The notes: generated by a model from the letters alone, not told the origin. Shown: positions 7,285 to 17,922, counted from the stretch's first letter. The stretch is 38,242 bases of DNA from Bacteroidales bacterium (GCA_900767595.1 CAAFZS010000003.1:1-38242), one strand, 5' to 3'. Numbers and translations: made by a program.

Positions 7285-8931
7285 ATGAAACCGATTATCT
7301 ATCAACTATTACCTCGTACATTTACCAACTACAACGAGACGCGTAAGCCCCATGGTAGTAAGGAGGAAAACGGCTGTGGTACTTTTGCGCTCATTACTGA
7401 GAAAGCGCTTAAGACGATTGTCGATTTAGGCGCGACACACGTGTGGTACACCGGTATCATCCGCCATGCTACTGCCGAGTTTAACACCCCCTCTATCACC
7501 AAAGGTAAGGCGGGAAGCCCTTATGCCATCACCGATTATTACGATGTGGATCCGGACTTAAGCAAAGACCCCGAGAAACGAATGGCGGAGTTTGAGGCAT
7601 TGGTTCGTCGTACCCACAAGGCAGGACTGAAAGTGGTTATAGACTTTGTTCCCAACCATGTAGCACGCGAATACAAGTCGGTTTGTAAGCCCAAGGGCGT
7701 CAAAGACCTTGGTCAAAACGACCATCCCGAATGGGCGTTCTCTCCTCTCAATAACTTCTACTATATCCCCGGGCAGCGTTTTGCTCCATCGTTCGACATA
7801 GACGGCTACGAAGAGTTTCCGGCTAAGGTGACAGGAAACGACTGTTTCTCTGCCAATCCCGGACAAGATGATTGGTACGAGACCATCAAACTCAACTATG
7901 GCATCTATTATCAAGGTGGCGGAGAGAAGCAGTTCAGTCCTATTCCCGATACATGGAAGAAGATGTTGGACATCCTCCGTTTCTGGTCACGCAAAGGCAT
8001 TGATGCTTTCCGCGTCGATATGGCCGAGATGGTGCCGGTAGAGTTCTGGCGTTGGGTCATCCCCCAAGTGCACACGTTCTATCCCGAGGTACAATTCATT
8101 GCGGAGTGTTATAACCCGAACCTCTATCGCGACTTCCTTGCCGCAGGGTTTGAGTACTTATACGATAAAGTAGGGATGTACGAATACCTGCGCGGTGTCA
8201 CCAGTAAGAACTGGGCCGTTGAAGGTATCACACAGCATTGGCAATCGGTAGCGGACATCCAAGACAGGATGCTCTATTTCCTCGAGAACCACGACGAGCA
8301 ACGTATCGCCAGCGGGTTCTTCTGCGGACGGGGGATGTGCGCTGAACCGGCGATGATCGTAGCCGCTACGTTAGGTCGCAACCCACTGCTTATCTACTCC
8401 GGACAAGAGTTAGGTGAGAAAGGGATGGATTATGAAGGTTATTCCGGCATTGACGGTCGCACGACCATCTTCGATTATTGGGGTGTGAAGTCGATTCAAG
8501 CTTGGGCCAACCAAGGGAAGTTTGACGGAAAGAACCTCAGCAAAGAACAAAAAGAGTTACGTAAGTTCTACCAAAAACTGCTTACCGCAGCTAGGGATGA
8601 GCAAGCCATAAGCAAGGGCTTGATGTACGACTTGGAGTATGCCCAATCGGAGCATTTCAATAAGCACGAGCAGTTTGCTTTCCTGCGCAAAGAGGGCGAG
8701 GATATCCTTCTTATTGTCACGAACTTTGACGATAAGCACGTGGATATTGATGTGAACATCCCTGCGGATGCTTTCCAATACCTACAGCAACCCGAATGGC
8801 AGAAAGCCACGGCTGTGGATCTACTCACCAACAAGAAATGGAAGAAACTCTCTTTCACCACTAAGGAACCTGTTCATCTATCCTTAGACGCTTGGAAAGG
8901 AGTGATTCTCAAACTGACGCAAGCTAAATAA
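7285..8931 (+). CDS. Cytosolic GH13 alpha-amylase family glycoside hydrolase
   Basis: The 548-residue protein has no signal peptide, so it should act in the cytosol on glycogen or imported malto-oligosaccharides. The (beta/alpha)8 domain shows all four GH13 regions: VVIDFVPNHVA, GIDAFRVDMAEM with nucleophile D245, FIAECYN with acid/base E274, and FLENHDEQR with transition-state Asp D337. A beta-rich C-terminal domain follows from about residue 460. It may hydrolyse alpha-1,4 bonds or transfer glucans; the exact specificity cannot be read from sequence. Its TAA stop overlaps the ATG of the next gene by one base. Placement behind pta-ackA links glucan breakdown to acetate production. Confidence 0.93.
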   Translation: MKPIIYQLLPRTFTNYNETRKPHGSKEENGCGTFALITEKALKTIVDLGATHVWYTGIIRHATAEFNTPSITKGKAGSPYAITDYYDVDPDLSKDPEKRMAEFEALVRRTHKAGLKVVIDFVPNHVAREYKSVCKPKGVKDLGQNDHPEWAFSPLNNFYYIPGQRFAPSFDIDGYEEFPAKVTGNDCFSANPGQDDWYETIKLNYGIYYQGGGEKQFSPIPDTWKKMLDILRFWSRKGIDAFRVDMAEMVPVEFWRWVIPQVHTFYPEVQFIAECYNPNLYRDFLAAGFEYLYDKVGMYEYLRGVTSKNWAVEGITQHWQSVADIQDRMLYFLENHDEQRIASGFFCGRGMCAEPAMIVAATLGRNPLLIYSGQELGEKGMDYEGYSGIDGRTTIFDYWGVKSIQAWANQGKFDGKNLSKEQKELRKFYQKLLTAARDEQAISKGLMYDLEYAQSEHFNKHEQFAFLRKEGEDILLIVTNFDDKHVDIDVNIPADAFQYLQQPEWQKATAVDLLTNKKWKKLSFTTKEPVHLSLDAWKGVILKLTQAK

Positions 8932-9893
8932 TGCGGGATCTTGTTCGTCTCATACGGTTACCTAATCTCCTGTTTTTAGGGATTTTAGTTTGGGTGATGG
9001 AGAAATGGGTTGCGATACCTGTCCTTCACTCTATTCGCTATGATGCGATTTTGAGCAACGGATTTCTTGTACTGTTGATGGTAGCGATGGTTTGTATCGC
9101 TGCCGGAGGGTATGTGATTAATGACTATTTCGATGTTAAGATTGACCGTATCAACCGTCCTGACCGCGTCATTGTTACGCGAACCATGGACAAGCAGACG
9201 GCTTTTCGGTTGAGTATCGGCTTATCGGCTACCGGTCTCACAGCAGGAATCATTGCCGCTATCCTTTGCCGTAGCTGGACAGTGGGTATCCTTATTGGTA
9301 TCACCCCCGGACTGCTTTGGTTTTATTCGTCGGGATATAAGCGGCAGTTCTTGATAGGAAACTTGATTATTGCGTTGTTGTCGAGTTTTCCGCCTTTGAT
9401 TATCGCCTTTGCGAACATCGGCTATGCCCATAAGCTCTACGACCGCTTTGGGGATATCGTTTCTCAGACACCCCTACCCCACAGCCTTTTGGTGTGGCTC
9501 GGCGGGTTCGCCGTTTTTGCTTTCCTCACCACTTGGACGCGGGAGATCATCAAAGATATGCAAGACCAGATTGGGGATGCAGAGTTAGAGTGCCATACCT
9601 TGCCGGTGGTGTTAGGGGATACCAAGACGAAGATTATTGTGACCGCGCTTGTCCTACTGATTATTGCCGGTTTGAGTTATTGCCTTTTTGTTCTTTTGCC
9701 TTTTAACACAGCTTGGACCTCGCTCCCCGTTCGCTATTGGGCTTTTGGGCTTATGGTTCCGCTCGTTTGTCTTCTTGTCTTACTTTGGACGGCGAAGATT
9801 CCTTCGGATTACAAGGCTCCGCAGCAACTCATGAAGTTTATTATGTTTATGGGAACCTTGTTCTCCTATGTTATCTTTAGAATGATGAATTGA
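8931..9893 (+). CDS. UbiA-family prenyltransferase (GGGP-synthase-like)
   Basis: A 320-residue polytopic membrane protein with about eight or nine hydrophobic segments. It has the two Asp-rich motifs of the UbiA superfamily, NDYFDVKIDRINRPDRV (about residues 64-80) and KDMQDQIGDAE (about 205-215), which bind Mg-prenyl diphosphate. Bacteroidota homologues of this type are usually annotated as geranylgeranylglycerol-phosphate geranylgeranyltransferase-like, but the acceptor is not known here. It is not the MenA-like enzyme, which is a separate gene near 36.3 kb. The start overlaps the amylase stop as TAATG. A dispersed repeat lies on its stop codon. Confidence 0.88.
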   Translation: MRDLVRLIRLPNLLFLGILVWVMEKWVAIPVLHSIRYDAILSNGFLVLLMVAMVCIAAGGYVINDYFDVKIDRINRPDRVIVTRTMDKQTAFRLSIGLSATGLTAGIIAAILCRSWTVGILIGITPGLLWFYSSGYKRQFLIGNLIIALLSSFPPLIIAFANIGYAHKLYDRFGDIVSQTPLPHSLLVWLGGFAVFAFLTTWTREIIKDMQDQIGDAELECHTLPVVLGDTKTKIIVTALVLLIIAGLSYCLFVLLPFNTAWTSLPVRYWAFGLMVPLVCLLVLLWTAKIPSDYKAPQQLMKFIMFMGTLFSYVIFRMMN

Positions 9894-9915
9894 ACCGCCT
9901 AACGGCTAAATGATG
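9889..9915. repeat. Dispersed GAACCGCCTAACGGCT element, copy A
   Basis: The segment ATTGAACCGCCTAACGGCTA and its extension to 9915 covers the end of the UbiA-family gene and the short spacer before maf. A near copy in the opposite orientation lies at 24384-24409. GAATGATG words follow up to the maf start. Confidence 0.65.
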
Positions 9916-9917
9916 GA

Positions 9918-10484
9918 ATGATGAATATAATTCTTGGATCACAATCGCCCCGAAGAAGGGAATTGATGGCAGGACTTGATATTCCTTTTACGGCTATCAG
10001 CATTGATGCAGACGAATCGTATCCGTCCTCTTTGCAGGCAGGGGATATACCTTTATATATATCACGCGCAAAAGCGCGCGCGTACGAGGACAAGTTAACG
10101 GGTGATGACCTGCTCATTACCGCCGATACGATTGTATGGATTCACGACCATATGTTAGGCAAACCCGCAGATGAACAGCAGGCCAGACAGATGCTGCGCG
10201 AACTCAGCGGACAGACCCACCAAGTCTATACAGGGGTTACGTTTCTATATCAAGGCAAATATGAATCATTGGTAGATAAGACGGATGTGACCTTCCGCAC
10301 CTTGACCGAGGAGGAGATAGACTATTATGTCTCCCGTTATCGTCCGCTTGACAAGGCGGGCGCATACGGTGTACAAGAGTATATCGGGTATATCGGCGTG
10401 ACCCAAATGGTAGGGTCTTATTTCAATGTGATGGGATTTCCTATTTGTCGGGTATACGAGCAGTTACAGCATTACCCCTTATAA
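9918..10484 (+). CDS. maf: Maf-like nucleoside triphosphate pyrophosphatase
   Basis: Maf proteins hydrolyse non-canonical or pyrimidine NTPs (dTTP/UTP class) to the monophosphate. The 188-residue protein begins ILGSQSPRRRELM, the family P-loop-like signature, and carries ADTIV (catalytic Asp), LGKPAD, the SGQTHQVYTGV region and the late DKAGAYGVQEY and GSYFNVMGFP motifs. Tandem ATG codons at 9918 and 9921 leave the exact start open by one codon. It ends with TAA at 10482-10484, and the convergent DUF5686 gene ends on the very next base. Confidence 0.95.
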   Translation: MMNIILGSQSPRRRELMAGLDIPFTAISIDADESYPSSLQAGDIPLYISRAKARAYEDKLTGDDLLITADTIVWIHDHMLGKPADEQQARQMLRELSGQTHQVYTGVTFLYQGKYESLVDKTDVTFRTLTEEEIDYYVSRYRPLDKAGAYGVQEYIGYIGVTQMVGSYFNVMGFPICRVYEQLQHYPL

Positions 10485-12968
10485 CTATAACTCAAAGCGG
10501 AAGGAGATCTTCACGCCGTTGCGTCCCCAAGCCCCATACTTACGCGTCATTCCGCTGGGTAGAGTATATTCATTATACGTCAACCGACGCACATAATCAA
10601 TTCGCACCACTTTTAATATATTTTCCAAACCGACGGTGAGTTCCATATACGGCAGTTTGCCTATGGGCGAAGAGGTATAACCCTCTATATAGTCATTATT
10701 TTCCGTCCATTGGGAGTTATCCGAGAACTGATACAGTCCTTCATTCCCTTCAAGATAGGGGTTGTTGCGTTTACCGAGGTAGCCATAAACACCGGAGAAG
10801 GAAACGAGTCCTCTTAATTGTAACCGATTGATGCCCGGGATACGATTGAATATCCACCCTTTGAAGTAGTAGGTCATGGACCAGTCTAAGTAACGATCCA
10901 TCATAAACTCCATCGGTTGCATGGCATTAAACCCGTTGTTATTGAGCATGAAATTAGAGGCAGAGGCAGGCGAATATAGTTTCATGAACGGGACTTGGTT
11001 CCAAATATATCCTACCTGCAAACGGGTATCGAGGTGACCAAAAGACGAGAACCAGAATCGTTTGGCAACCCCTATCTCGGTATGGTTATAATAGAACCCT
11101 TGTCCTCCTGTTGGACGGTCATCTAAATACCCCATCTTATGTGTCAGGCTTACCACCGGTCCGTCTTTCTCTAAGGTAAATCGGGTATCTACGCCTTCCC
11201 TGCTAACCGGAAAAGAGCCGCCGGGCATATACAGTATTTCCACTTCCCCTTGGTAATTATTATAAGCATCCACATGTTGGGTGGTGGCTATTTCTCCACC
11301 TTGATAAGCCGTCACACGGTCATAACTCAATGAACCCGCAGCCTTATTATTTTCAAAGTCGAAACGAGCTTTAATAGAGAAATGGCTGGACCACTCTTTC
11401 ATATATTCTGCCCGAGCGCGAGCGACATATTGGAAGTTCTTCATCTTGGGTTTCATCAGCGGGATGGAACTGAAGATGTTATCACGCCCTAACCATCCAA
11501 TGGCAGCACCGGGTTCTTCTACGTCATACTGAGCCATCACGGAGATATAATGCCGCCATGGTTCATAAGGTTGATATTTCTTCTTGTCAAAGGAATAGAT
11601 GACCGTGGCATTCCCTTTGGGTAAGAGGTCGCTCGTTGAAAAAGCGGCATAACCCTTGAAGAACCAATGCGGATTCGTTCGTCCCGTCGTCATTCCGCCT
11701 AAACGGAAGCGGACACCTTCAAGGATATTCCACGAGAGCATATTGTAGATAGGACCAAAGTCCCATTTCGATTCGCCCCAGCGATAGGAAGGTGTGGTAG
11801 CGACATAGCGGCTACTGATAGCATCGCAGAACATAATGAGCGAATTGAACCTCGGTAGATGTTTGCACTCTTCCAATAAGTCAAGAATAGCCACCTCATA
11901 TTTCGATAAAGGTTCGGGACGTATCGAATCCCACAATGCCATCCGTTGGTTGAAAGTGAGCGTGTCTTTTCGCCCTACGGAGTCGGAAACCAAAGAAAAA
12001 GCAAACACCTCGTCGTCAATCGGTTCAAAGTCGTAGTCTTCATAGATGAGTGTATGCCGTCCCGTCAGGTTTTTCTTTCGGTTAAAAACAAAGAAATCGG
12101 TAACGATATTCGTTCTGTTGTTCGCCCATAATCCGTTAGACAAACGCCGATAGGTATGGTTAATCTTCACCTCATCCACGAAGTTAACGGTGAACAGTTG
12201 AGGCAACTGAAGGGTATATTCTTTCACTTTGTACGACCCGTCATTGAGAACAAAGAGACTGCCCGAGAAAGCATAGCTCTCTTTATTGACAGGAACGAAA
12301 GCAACCTCCTGGCAGATATCCCCGTCAATCTCCACGGTATCGAGCAGATAGAAATGGTAATAAGCGTCAGCAAGGGTAGAGGACAACGGAGACACAAAAC
12401 GGTTAAAAAGCAAGGTGATGTCGTCATCATTGATATCAATCGGCTTGAACACTTGATCCATCGTGTTACTCAGCGCTTGGGTGGTGAACATATCCTCGAC
12501 GCCATACTTACGTTTACGCTCCACAACGGTTTTTTCCCGTTTGGGATCACGTTGGAAATACTGCCGCATTAGGCTCTCTCGCATAGAGAGCGTTAACGAA
12601 GGACGAGCTACATTCGTAGAGTCTATATACTTACGAACACACTCATAACCCTTCCAGAACCCTTTCTCAAAATTAGGATTAAAATCGTTAAGAGCAAAAG
12701 AGGTGCGCGAATACTCGTTCACCGTATAATAGGGCATCGTCTGAACCGTCATGGAGTCCTTATGAGCAATGACTTGCTCCATGAACGCCACCGCAGGATT
12801 GTCTTTCCGGTTATACTTATACTTGGCCTTTTGTTGAGGTTTGACCACAACCACCGGCAAGCGAACGGATTTGGTTATAACCGGTTCGTCGGCATACACT
12901 TTATTGGTGGCACATAGGATAGTGCATAACAATAGAGTCCATAATCCTATGTGTTTACCCTTTGTCAC
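10485..12968 (-). CDS. DUF5686-family outer-membrane protein, about 827 aa
   Basis: Large Bacteroidota-specific exported protein. A signal peptide (MTKGKHIGLWTLLLCTILCATNKVYA) is followed by KYKYNRKDNPAVAFMEQVI, the conserved opening of the DUF5686 region. A beta-rich periplasmic part follows and then a long C-terminal barrel ending in GVKISFRFEL, with a terminal Phe-Glu-Leu. Function is unknown in the family. Many relatives carry a carboxypeptidase-regulatory-like domain at the N-terminus, which I do not see here. The start is ambiguous: GTG at 12968 lies 2 nt after the cysS stop and gives a clean signal peptide, while an in-frame GTG at 12983 overlaps cysS by 13 nt. No ATG is available nearby. 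It is the last gene of the yhcH-glgB-nagB-cysS run. Confidence 0.85.
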   Translation of the reverse strand: MTKGKHIGLWTLLLCTILCATNKVYADEPVITKSVRLPVVVVKPQQKAKYKYNRKDNPAVAFMEQVIAHKDSMTVQTMPYYTVNEYSRTSFALNDFNPNFEKGFWKGYECVRKYIDSTNVARPSLTLSMRESLMRQYFQRDPKREKTVVERKRKYGVEDMFTTQALSNTMDQVFKPIDINDDDITLLFNRFVSPLSSTLADAYYHFYLLDTVEIDGDICQEVAFVPVNKESYAFSGSLFVLNDGSYKVKEYTLQLPQLFTVNFVDEVKINHTYRRLSNGLWANNRTNIVTDFFVFNRKKNLTGRHTLIYEDYDFEPIDDEVFAFSLVSDSVGRKDTLTFNQRMALWDSIRPEPLSKYEVAILDLLEECKHLPRFNSLIMFCDAISSRYVATTPSYRWGESKWDFGPIYNMLSWNILEGVRFRLGGMTTGRTNPHWFFKGYAAFSTSDLLPKGNATVIYSFDKKKYQPYEPWRHYISVMAQYDVEEPGAAIGWLGRDNIFSSIPLMKPKMKNFQYVARARAEYMKEWSSHFSIKARFDFENNKAAGSLSYDRVTAYQGGEIATTQHVDAYNNYQGEVEILYMPGGSFPVSREGVDTRFTLEKDGPVVSLTHKMGYLDDRPTGGQGFYYNHTEIGVAKRFWFSSFGHLDTRLQVGYIWNQVPFMKLYSPASASNFMLNNNGFNAMQPMEFMMDRYLDWSMTYYFKGWIFNRIPGINRLQLRGLVSFSGVYGYLGKRNNPYLEGNEGLYQFSDNSQWTENNDYIEGYTSSPIGKLPYMELTVGLENILKVVRIDYVRRLTYNEYTLPSGMTRKYGAWGRNGVKISFRFEL

Positions 12969-12970
12969 GC

Positions 12971-14455
12971 TTACAAGGACCACTCGAAGCCATCCTTGGT
13001 ATCCTTGATGGCAAAACCTAAAGCGGTCAGTTCGTTGCGAATCTTATCACTCGTAGCCCAGTCTTTATTCTGTTTCGCCTCCAAGCGAAGGTTAAGCAGC
13101 AAATCGATGGCTTTCTTATAAGCCTCTTGTTGTCCATTCGCCTTTCCGCCTATCAACCCTTCAGCCGCATCGCCTTCCAACCTCAATCCTAACACATCCA
13201 TAGCATAGGTCTTCCAAACCGAGCGCAGTTCCTCCAAGTCTTTGGCTGACAAACTACCTTTACCGTCGGCAACGGTATTGATGGCTTTTGCCGAATCGAA
13301 GAGGTGTTGCAAGACGATAGGCGTATTCAAGTCATCGTCCATCGCTTCTTGGCAGCGTTCACGAAGACCCGCAACCTCTACGGTTGTCGTTTCGGAAGGT
13401 TGGAGTTTCATTAAGCGGGCATAGGTCTCTTGCATTCGGGCAAACCCTTTTTCAGCAGCCTCTAACGCAGCTGACGAGAAATCCACCGTCGAGCGGTAGT
13501 GCGCCATCAGGATGAAGAACCGTATCGTCATCGGTGAGAAGGGCTTGGTTAATAGTTCGTGTTCGCCCTTGAAGAACTGCTCCAAGGTGATGAAGTTATG
13601 ATAACTCTTCCCCATCTTCTTACCTGCGATGGTAATCATGTTATTATGCATCCAATAGTGCACGGTATCGTGACCTAAAGCCGCACAGGACTGTGCTATC
13701 TCTGCCTCGTGGTGAGGGAACATAAGGTCCATACCTCCTCCGTGGATATCGAATTCCTCACCTAAATACTTCGTTCCCATCGTAGAGCACTCCATATGCC
13801 AACCGGGGAAGCCTTCAGACCAAGGACTCGGCCAGTGCATGATATGTTCGGGTGCGGCTTTCTTCCATAAAGCAAAGTCGTAACTGTGTTTCTTCTCGGC
13901 TTGACCATCCAACTCGCGTGTCTCCGTCTTGATCTGCTCGAGGTTACGACCGCTTAACTTCCCGTAGGGAAAGTCCTTGGCATACTTCTCCACATCCATA
14001 TACACACTACCTTCGCTCACATAAGCGTAACCTTTGTCCAAGATCTTCTGCACGAAATTAATCTGCTCGATGATATGTCCGCTGGCGTGCGGTTCGATGC
14101 TGGGCGGCAGCACATTCAGTGCCTCCATATCCCGATGGTAGCGATTGGTGTAATACTGCACCACCTCCATGGGCTCGAGTTGCTCCAGACGCGCTTTCTT
14201 GGCTATCTTATCCTCCCCCTCGTCGGCATCGTGCTCAAGGTGACCTACGTCCGTGATGTTTCTTACATACCTTACCTTATACCCTAACTGCATAAGGTAG
14301 CGATAGAGTACATCAAATGTTATCGCCGGACGGGCATGACCTAAATGGGCATCACCATAGACCGTCGGACCGCACACATAAAGTCCTACGTGACCCTCGT
14401 GTATGGGGCGGAAGTACTCTTTTTGTCGGCTGAGTGTATTATAGATTTGTAACAT
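12971..14455 (-). CDS. cysS: Cysteinyl-tRNA synthetase
   Basis: Charges tRNA-Cys. The 494-residue class I synthetase has normal length. Visible sites are C28 in YVCGPTVYG (zinc ligand), HLGH at 37-40 (HIGH motif), WHMECSTM and [13 protein letters not shown] with the other zinc ligands, and the ATP-binding loop KKMGKS in place of the consensus KMSKS. The C-terminal domain has the DALR-like helical region and a Lys-rich tail that contacts tRNA. The TAATG overlap with the upstream nagB stop indicates translational coupling. Its position inside a sugar-metabolism run probably reflects operon drift rather than function. Confidence 0.97.
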   Translation of the reverse strand: MLQIYNTLSRQKEYFRPIHEGHVGLYVCGPTVYGDAHLGHARPAITFDVLYRYLMQLGYKVRYVRNITDVGHLEHDADEGEDKIAKKARLEQLEPMEVVQYYTNRYHRDMEALNVLPPSIEPHASGHIIEQINFVQKILDKGYAYVSEGSVYMDVEKYAKDFPYGKLSGRNLEQIKTETRELDGQAEKKHSYDFALWKKAAPEHIMHWPSPWSEGFPGWHMECSTMGTKYLGEEFDIHGGGMDLMFPHHEAEIAQSCAALGHDTVHYWMHNNMITIAGKKMGKSYHNFITLEQFFKGEHELLTKPFSPMTIRFFILMAHYRSTVDFSSAALEAAEKGFARMQETYARLMKLQPSETTTVEVAGLRERCQEAMDDDLNTPIVLQHLFDSAKAINTVADGKGSLSAKDLEELRSVWKTYAMDVLGLRLEGDAAEGLIGGKANGQQEAYKKAIDLLLNLRLEAKQNKDWATSDKIRNELTALGFAIKDTKDGFEWSL

Positions 14456-15264
14456 TACAACAATGTTTTAGGATCTAAATTATTCTTCTCTATATCCTTG
14501 AAATAGCGGAATGTACCCACTTTGAGTTCATCGCAAGCAGCCTCGTCGCAAACGATGATACCGTGTTGGTGCATCTGCAATGCGCTAACCGTCCACATAT
14601 GGGAGATCGGTTTCTCTATCGCGTGCAGTAATGCGCGAGCTTTGTTGTGTCCGTTGACAAGAATCAGCACTTCTTGGGCATCCATCACCGTACCTACGCC
14701 TACCGTTAATGCGGTCTTGGGAACGAGGTTCACATCGTTGTTGAAGAAACGGCTATTGGCAATGATCGTGTCCGTAGTCAGTTCTTTCTTGCGAGTACGG
14801 GAAGTCAAGGACGAACCCGGTTCGTTGAAAGCGATATGCCCATCGGGACCGATACCTCCTAAGAAGAGGTTGATACCGCCCATCTGTTTAATCTTGGCTT
14901 CATAACGGGCACACTCGGCTTCGAGGTCGGCGGCATTGCCGTTGAGGATATTCACATTCTCTTTACGGATATCGATATGACTGAAGAAATTATTCCACAT
15001 GAAACTATGGTAACTCTCGGGATGCTCTTCGGGAATACCCACATACTCATCCATATTAAACGTTACCACATTGCGGAAACTGACTTTTCCCTCTTGATTG
15101 AGTTTGATGAGATGTTGATACATTCCCAACGGGCTACTGCCTGTCGGCAGACCTAACACAAAGGGACGACTCTCTTTAGGACCAAACTCATTGATTTTTT
15201 TTGCTACATAATTGGCTGCCCACTCGGACATCAATTCATAATTCGGTTGAATAAGAACTCGCAT
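14455..15264 (-). CDS. nagB: Glucosamine-6-phosphate deaminase
   Basis: NagB converts glucosamine 6-phosphate to fructose 6-phosphate and ammonia, so amino-sugar carbon enters glycolysis. The 269-residue protein has the catalytic set at the same numbers as the E. coli enzyme: D72 in FNMDEYVG, and D141, H143 and E148 in [14 protein letters not shown]. It also has the phosphate-binding [12 protein letters not shown] near residue 40. It starts at ATG 15264, 5 nt after the glgB stop, and overlaps cysS by one base. No nagA or GlcNAc transporter is present in the window. Confidence 0.97.
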   Translation of the reverse strand: MRVLIQPNYELMSEWAANYVAKKINEFGPKESRPFVLGLPTGSSPLGMYQHLIKLNQEGKVSFRNVVTFNMDEYVGIPEEHPESYHSFMWNNFFSHIDIRKENVNILNGNAADLEAECARYEAKIKQMGGINLFLGGIGPDGHIAFNEPGSSLTSRTRKKELTTDTIIANSRFFNNDVNLVPKTALTVGVGTVMDAQEVLILVNGHNKARALLHAIEKPISHMWTVSALQMHQHGIIVCDEAACDELKVGTFRYFKDIEKNNLDPKTLL

Positions 15265-15269
15265 AATGC

Positions 15270-17390
15270 TTATTTTTTAGTTGTTTTATTAGATCGTTTT
15301 ACTGTAAGACCGTCCTTCGGACTGCAAGACCGCTTCGCTGTAGGATCGCTGTCCTCCAATTCCAATACGACCGCAGAGCGCGCCGGCAGATAGAGTTTTA
15401 GCCAGCCTTTCTTATCTTTCTTATAGAGGTTATCGGGCTGCGTAAAATGCTCGACACTATCATCCGACAAACCAAAACCGGCAAACTCTTTGGCGTCGGT
15501 ATTAAGGATCACTTTGTATTTCCCTTCGGGGGCTAAAATGCCGTAATCCGAATAGGATTTCACACCGTTCCAGTTGAATACGAACACTAAGTTCCCGCGA
15601 CGATATGCCACCACTTGGTCGCCTTCGTTATCCCAAAGCGTATAAACCCACGGCAGGTGAATACCGTTCTCGTCCTTGACCATCGTCAGTTTGTTTTCCA
15701 ACAGACTCACCATCGCCTTATCGAACCTGTCTAAGTCGGCGAAGTAATAGTTCGGGTGATCCACCAGACTCCATTGGCGGCGAGCGTACTTATAACTCCA
15801 GCCATTGCCTTGACGCGGGAAGTCAATCCATTCGGGATGACCGAACTCATTACCCATAAAGTTCAGGTAACCGCCATTGATGGTCGAAGCGGTGATAAGA
15901 CGGATCATCTTATGCAGCGCTATACCTCTATCCACCATATAGGTCGAATGACCGTGCTCGAAATGCCAGTACATATCTGCATCAATGAGGCGGAAGATAA
16001 TCGTCTTATCGCCTACCAAGGCCTGGTCGTGACTCTCGGCATAGGAGATGGTTTTCTCATCTTGACGACGGTTCGTCATCTCGTAGAGGATGTGACCTGC
16101 CTTCCAGTCTTCGTCTTTTTGCTCTTTGATATACTTAATCCAGAAATCCGGAATACCCATCGCCAAACGATAGTCAAAGCCCATACCTCCATCGGCTATC
16201 GGGCAAGCAAGACCCGGCATACCCGACATATCTTCTGCAATAGTAATCGCGTTTTTCTTCACTTCGTGAATCAGTTTGTTCGCCAATGTCAAATAGCAGA
16301 TAGCGTCACCATCCGCATTGGGCGTATAGTAACTGCCATACCCGTTGAAGTCCTCTCCCAAGCCGTGACTGAGGTACATCATCGAGGTCACGCCATCGAA
16401 GCGGAAGCCGTCAAAGCCATACTCGTCCATCCAGAACTTGCAGTTCGACAGCAGGAAGTGCATCACCTGCGGTTTGGCATAATCAAAACACAAGCTATCC
16501 CAAGCCGGGTGCTCACGACGCCAACCGCCGTGGAAATATTGGTAAGGTGTACCATCGAAGTTCCCGAGTCCTTCTATCTCGTTCTTTACGGCGTGCGAAT
16601 GTACAATATCCATTATCACCGCGATATTACGGCTATGGGCATCGTCAATGAGGGCTTTCAGTTCCTCGGGTGTACCGAAACGCGAACTGGCAGCAAAGAA
16701 ATTGCTCACATGATACCCGAAACTGCCATAGTACGGGTGCTCTTGGATAGCCATTATCTGGAGGCAGTTATATCCTAATTCCGCTACGCGTGGCAGTACC
16801 TGCTCACGGAACTGCTCATAACTATTCACTCTCTCCTCTTCGCCCGACATACCGATATGGCACTCGTAGATAAACAGCGGTTTATCCTTTCCTGCCTGCC
16901 ACTTGATCTGTGGTCGCTTCCCTACTCCTCTACCCCCTACTCCTCTACTCCCAATATTCCAAACCTGCGCCGAGAAGATCTTCGTCTGGTCATCTTGCAC
17001 TACACGGGTAGCATAAGAGGGGATACGTTCGCCCCAGCCGCCGTTCCATTCCACGAGCAGTTTGAAGAGTTGTCCGTGCTGCAAAGCATCGGCGGGCCAT
17101 TCTTTTTCCCACACGCCATTGCCGATAGGTTGTAAGCGATAATATTCGTCCTTGTTCCAGCCGTTCATATCGCCTTTGACGTAGATAGCGGTGGCATTAG
17201 GAGCCCATTCGCGCAGCACCCAACCGGTAGCCGTGCGGTGTAAACCAAAATAGAGGTAGCCGTTTGCCCAGTCTTTGAGGAGTGTACCTCCGGTTAGTTC
17301 TTGCTCCTTGCGGAGCGCATAATCGTATCGCCCTTGAATAGCCGACTCAAACGGCTTCAGATAGGGGTCGTTTGCAACAATCTTTAGCAT
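15270..17390 (-). CDS. glgB: 1,4-alpha-glucan branching enzyme (GH13_8-like)
   Basis: GlgB forms alpha-1,6 branches in glycogen. The 706-residue protein has an N-terminal CBM48-type module ([20 protein letters not shown], about residues 60-80) and then the GH13 barrel: [24 protein letters not shown] (nucleophile Asp), ITIAEDMSG (acid/base Glu) and [14 protein letters not shown] (His-Asp). A C-terminal beta domain follows. The [13 protein letters not shown] form is typical of the eukaryote-like GH13_8 branch. Between CBM48 and barrel lies [12 protein letters not shown], encoded by a copy of the dispersed AGTAGAGG element. The C-terminal tail is Lys-, Arg- and Ser-rich and overlaps near-repeats (GACCG, CTTCG). 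The yhcH stop overlaps its start by 7 nt. Confidence 0.95.
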   Translation of the reverse strand: MLKIVANDPYLKPFESAIQGRYDYALRKEQELTGGTLLKDWANGYLYFGLHRTATGWVLREWAPNATAIYVKGDMNGWNKDEYYRLQPIGNGVWEKEWPADALQHGQLFKLLVEWNGGWGERIPSYATRVVQDDQTKIFSAQVWNIGSRGVGGRGVGKRPQIKWQAGKDKPLFIYECHIGMSGEEERVNSYEQFREQVLPRVAELGYNCLQIMAIQEHPYYGSFGYHVSNFFAASSRFGTPEELKALIDDAHSRNIAVIMDIVHSHAVKNEIEGLGNFDGTPYQYFHGGWRREHPAWDSLCFDYAKPQVMHFLLSNCKFWMDEYGFDGFRFDGVTSMMYLSHGLGEDFNGYGSYYTPNADGDAICYLTLANKLIHEVKKNAITIAEDMSGMPGLACPIADGGMGFDYRLAMGIPDFWIKYIKEQKDEDWKAGHILYEMTNRRQDEKTISYAESHDQALVGDKTIIFRLIDADMYWHFEHGHSTYMVDRGIALHKMIRLITASTINGGYLNFMGNEFGHPEWIDFPRQGNGWSYKYARRQWSLVDHPNYYFADLDRFDKAMVSLLENKLTMVKDENGIHLPWVYTLWDNEGDQVVAYRRGNLVFVFNWNGVKSYSDYGILAPEGKYKVILNTDAKEFAGFGLSDDSVEHFTQPDNLYKKDKKGWLKLYLPARSAVVLELEDSDPTAKRSCSPKDGLTVKRSNKTTKK
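16920..16952. repeat. Dispersed AGTAGAGG element, copy 3 (inside glgB)
   Basis: 33 nt. On the coding (minus) strand it runs GGGAGTAGAGGAGTAGGGG and ends GAGGAGTAGGG. It encodes a Gly/Arg/Val-rich insert in the linker between the CBM48 module and the catalytic barrel. Its length is a multiple of three, so the frame is kept. Confidence 0.85.
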
Positions 17391-17842
17391 ATCACTCGGG
17401 TTTTAACAATCAGTTTACGATAATCGGACTTCGGGTCGGCAATGCCGGGTTGGTGTGCGTCTTCAGGGAAGAAAACGATAAACTCACCGGGTTGTACGGT
17501 TGCCATCGTGGTCGCTTTTTCGCGATAGAGAGCCATATCAATCGCTGCGTCATACTCCTTGTCAATGTTATGGCAAGCTTGTTTAGCTTTCCAACCCATC
17601 GACTCCGCACCCGTAATCGGGATTTGGATATCAATAAAATCGTTGTGGGTCTCAAAGAGGCAATCCTCTATGAGTTTGCCGTGCACATCAAGTACTTTGA
17701 TGAACAGGTTGTTTTCTTCCAAGACGACTGTCCCTGCGGGAATCGCCCTTACATCCGTTTTTTGCAGCCAAGCCATCACCTTGTCAAAGCGAGGTACCAC
17801 CTCGAGATAACGGCTCGCATTCTCTAATCTATCAAGTATCAT
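17384..17842 (-). CDS. YhcH/YjgK/YiaL-family protein (DUF386)
   Basis: A 152-residue cupin-like protein of the family found with sialic-acid and other sugar-catabolism genes; proposed roles are sugar anomerase or lyase activity, not settled. Signatures are the opening MILDRLENASRYL, the central HNDFIDIQIPITGAE (metal-binding His and acidic residues), and PGEFIVFFPEDAHQPGI near the C-terminus (His of the cupin site). The ATG at 17842 is preferred over an in-frame non-ATG start at 17869, which lies on the promoter. It is the first gene of a five-gene run and overlaps glgB by 7 nt. The amino-sugar enzyme NagB two genes downstream fits a sugar-processing role. Confidence 0.93.
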   Translation of the reverse strand: MILDRLENASRYLEVVPRFDKVMAWLQKTDVRAIPAGTVVLEENNLFIKVLDVHGKLIEDCLFETHNDFIDIQIPITGAESMGWKAKQACHNIDKEYDAAIDMALYREKATTMATVQPGEFIVFFPEDAHQPGIADPKSDYRKLIVKTRVIC

Positions 17843-17866
17843 AATCTTAAATTTTATTTGCGGCTG

Positions 17867-17898
17867 CAAAGGTACGAAAAATTTTGCATTTATGCAAA
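17867..17898 (-). promoter_or_regulatory. Promoter of the yhcH-glgB-nagB-cysS-DUF5686 run
   Basis: Minus strand TACCTTTG (17874-17867) with -33 TTTG (17898-17895), 20 nt between. It is back to back with the GH13 lipoprotein promoter, 24 bp away, so both glucan units could share control. Confidence 0.8.
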
Positions 17899-17922
17899 TA
17901 TTTTATGAAAAATACAGAATTA

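Noticed and set aside
15756..16778. 340-codon open frame on the plus strand
   Set aside because: Antisense shadow of glgB; the minus-strand product has all catalytic motifs of a branching enzyme.
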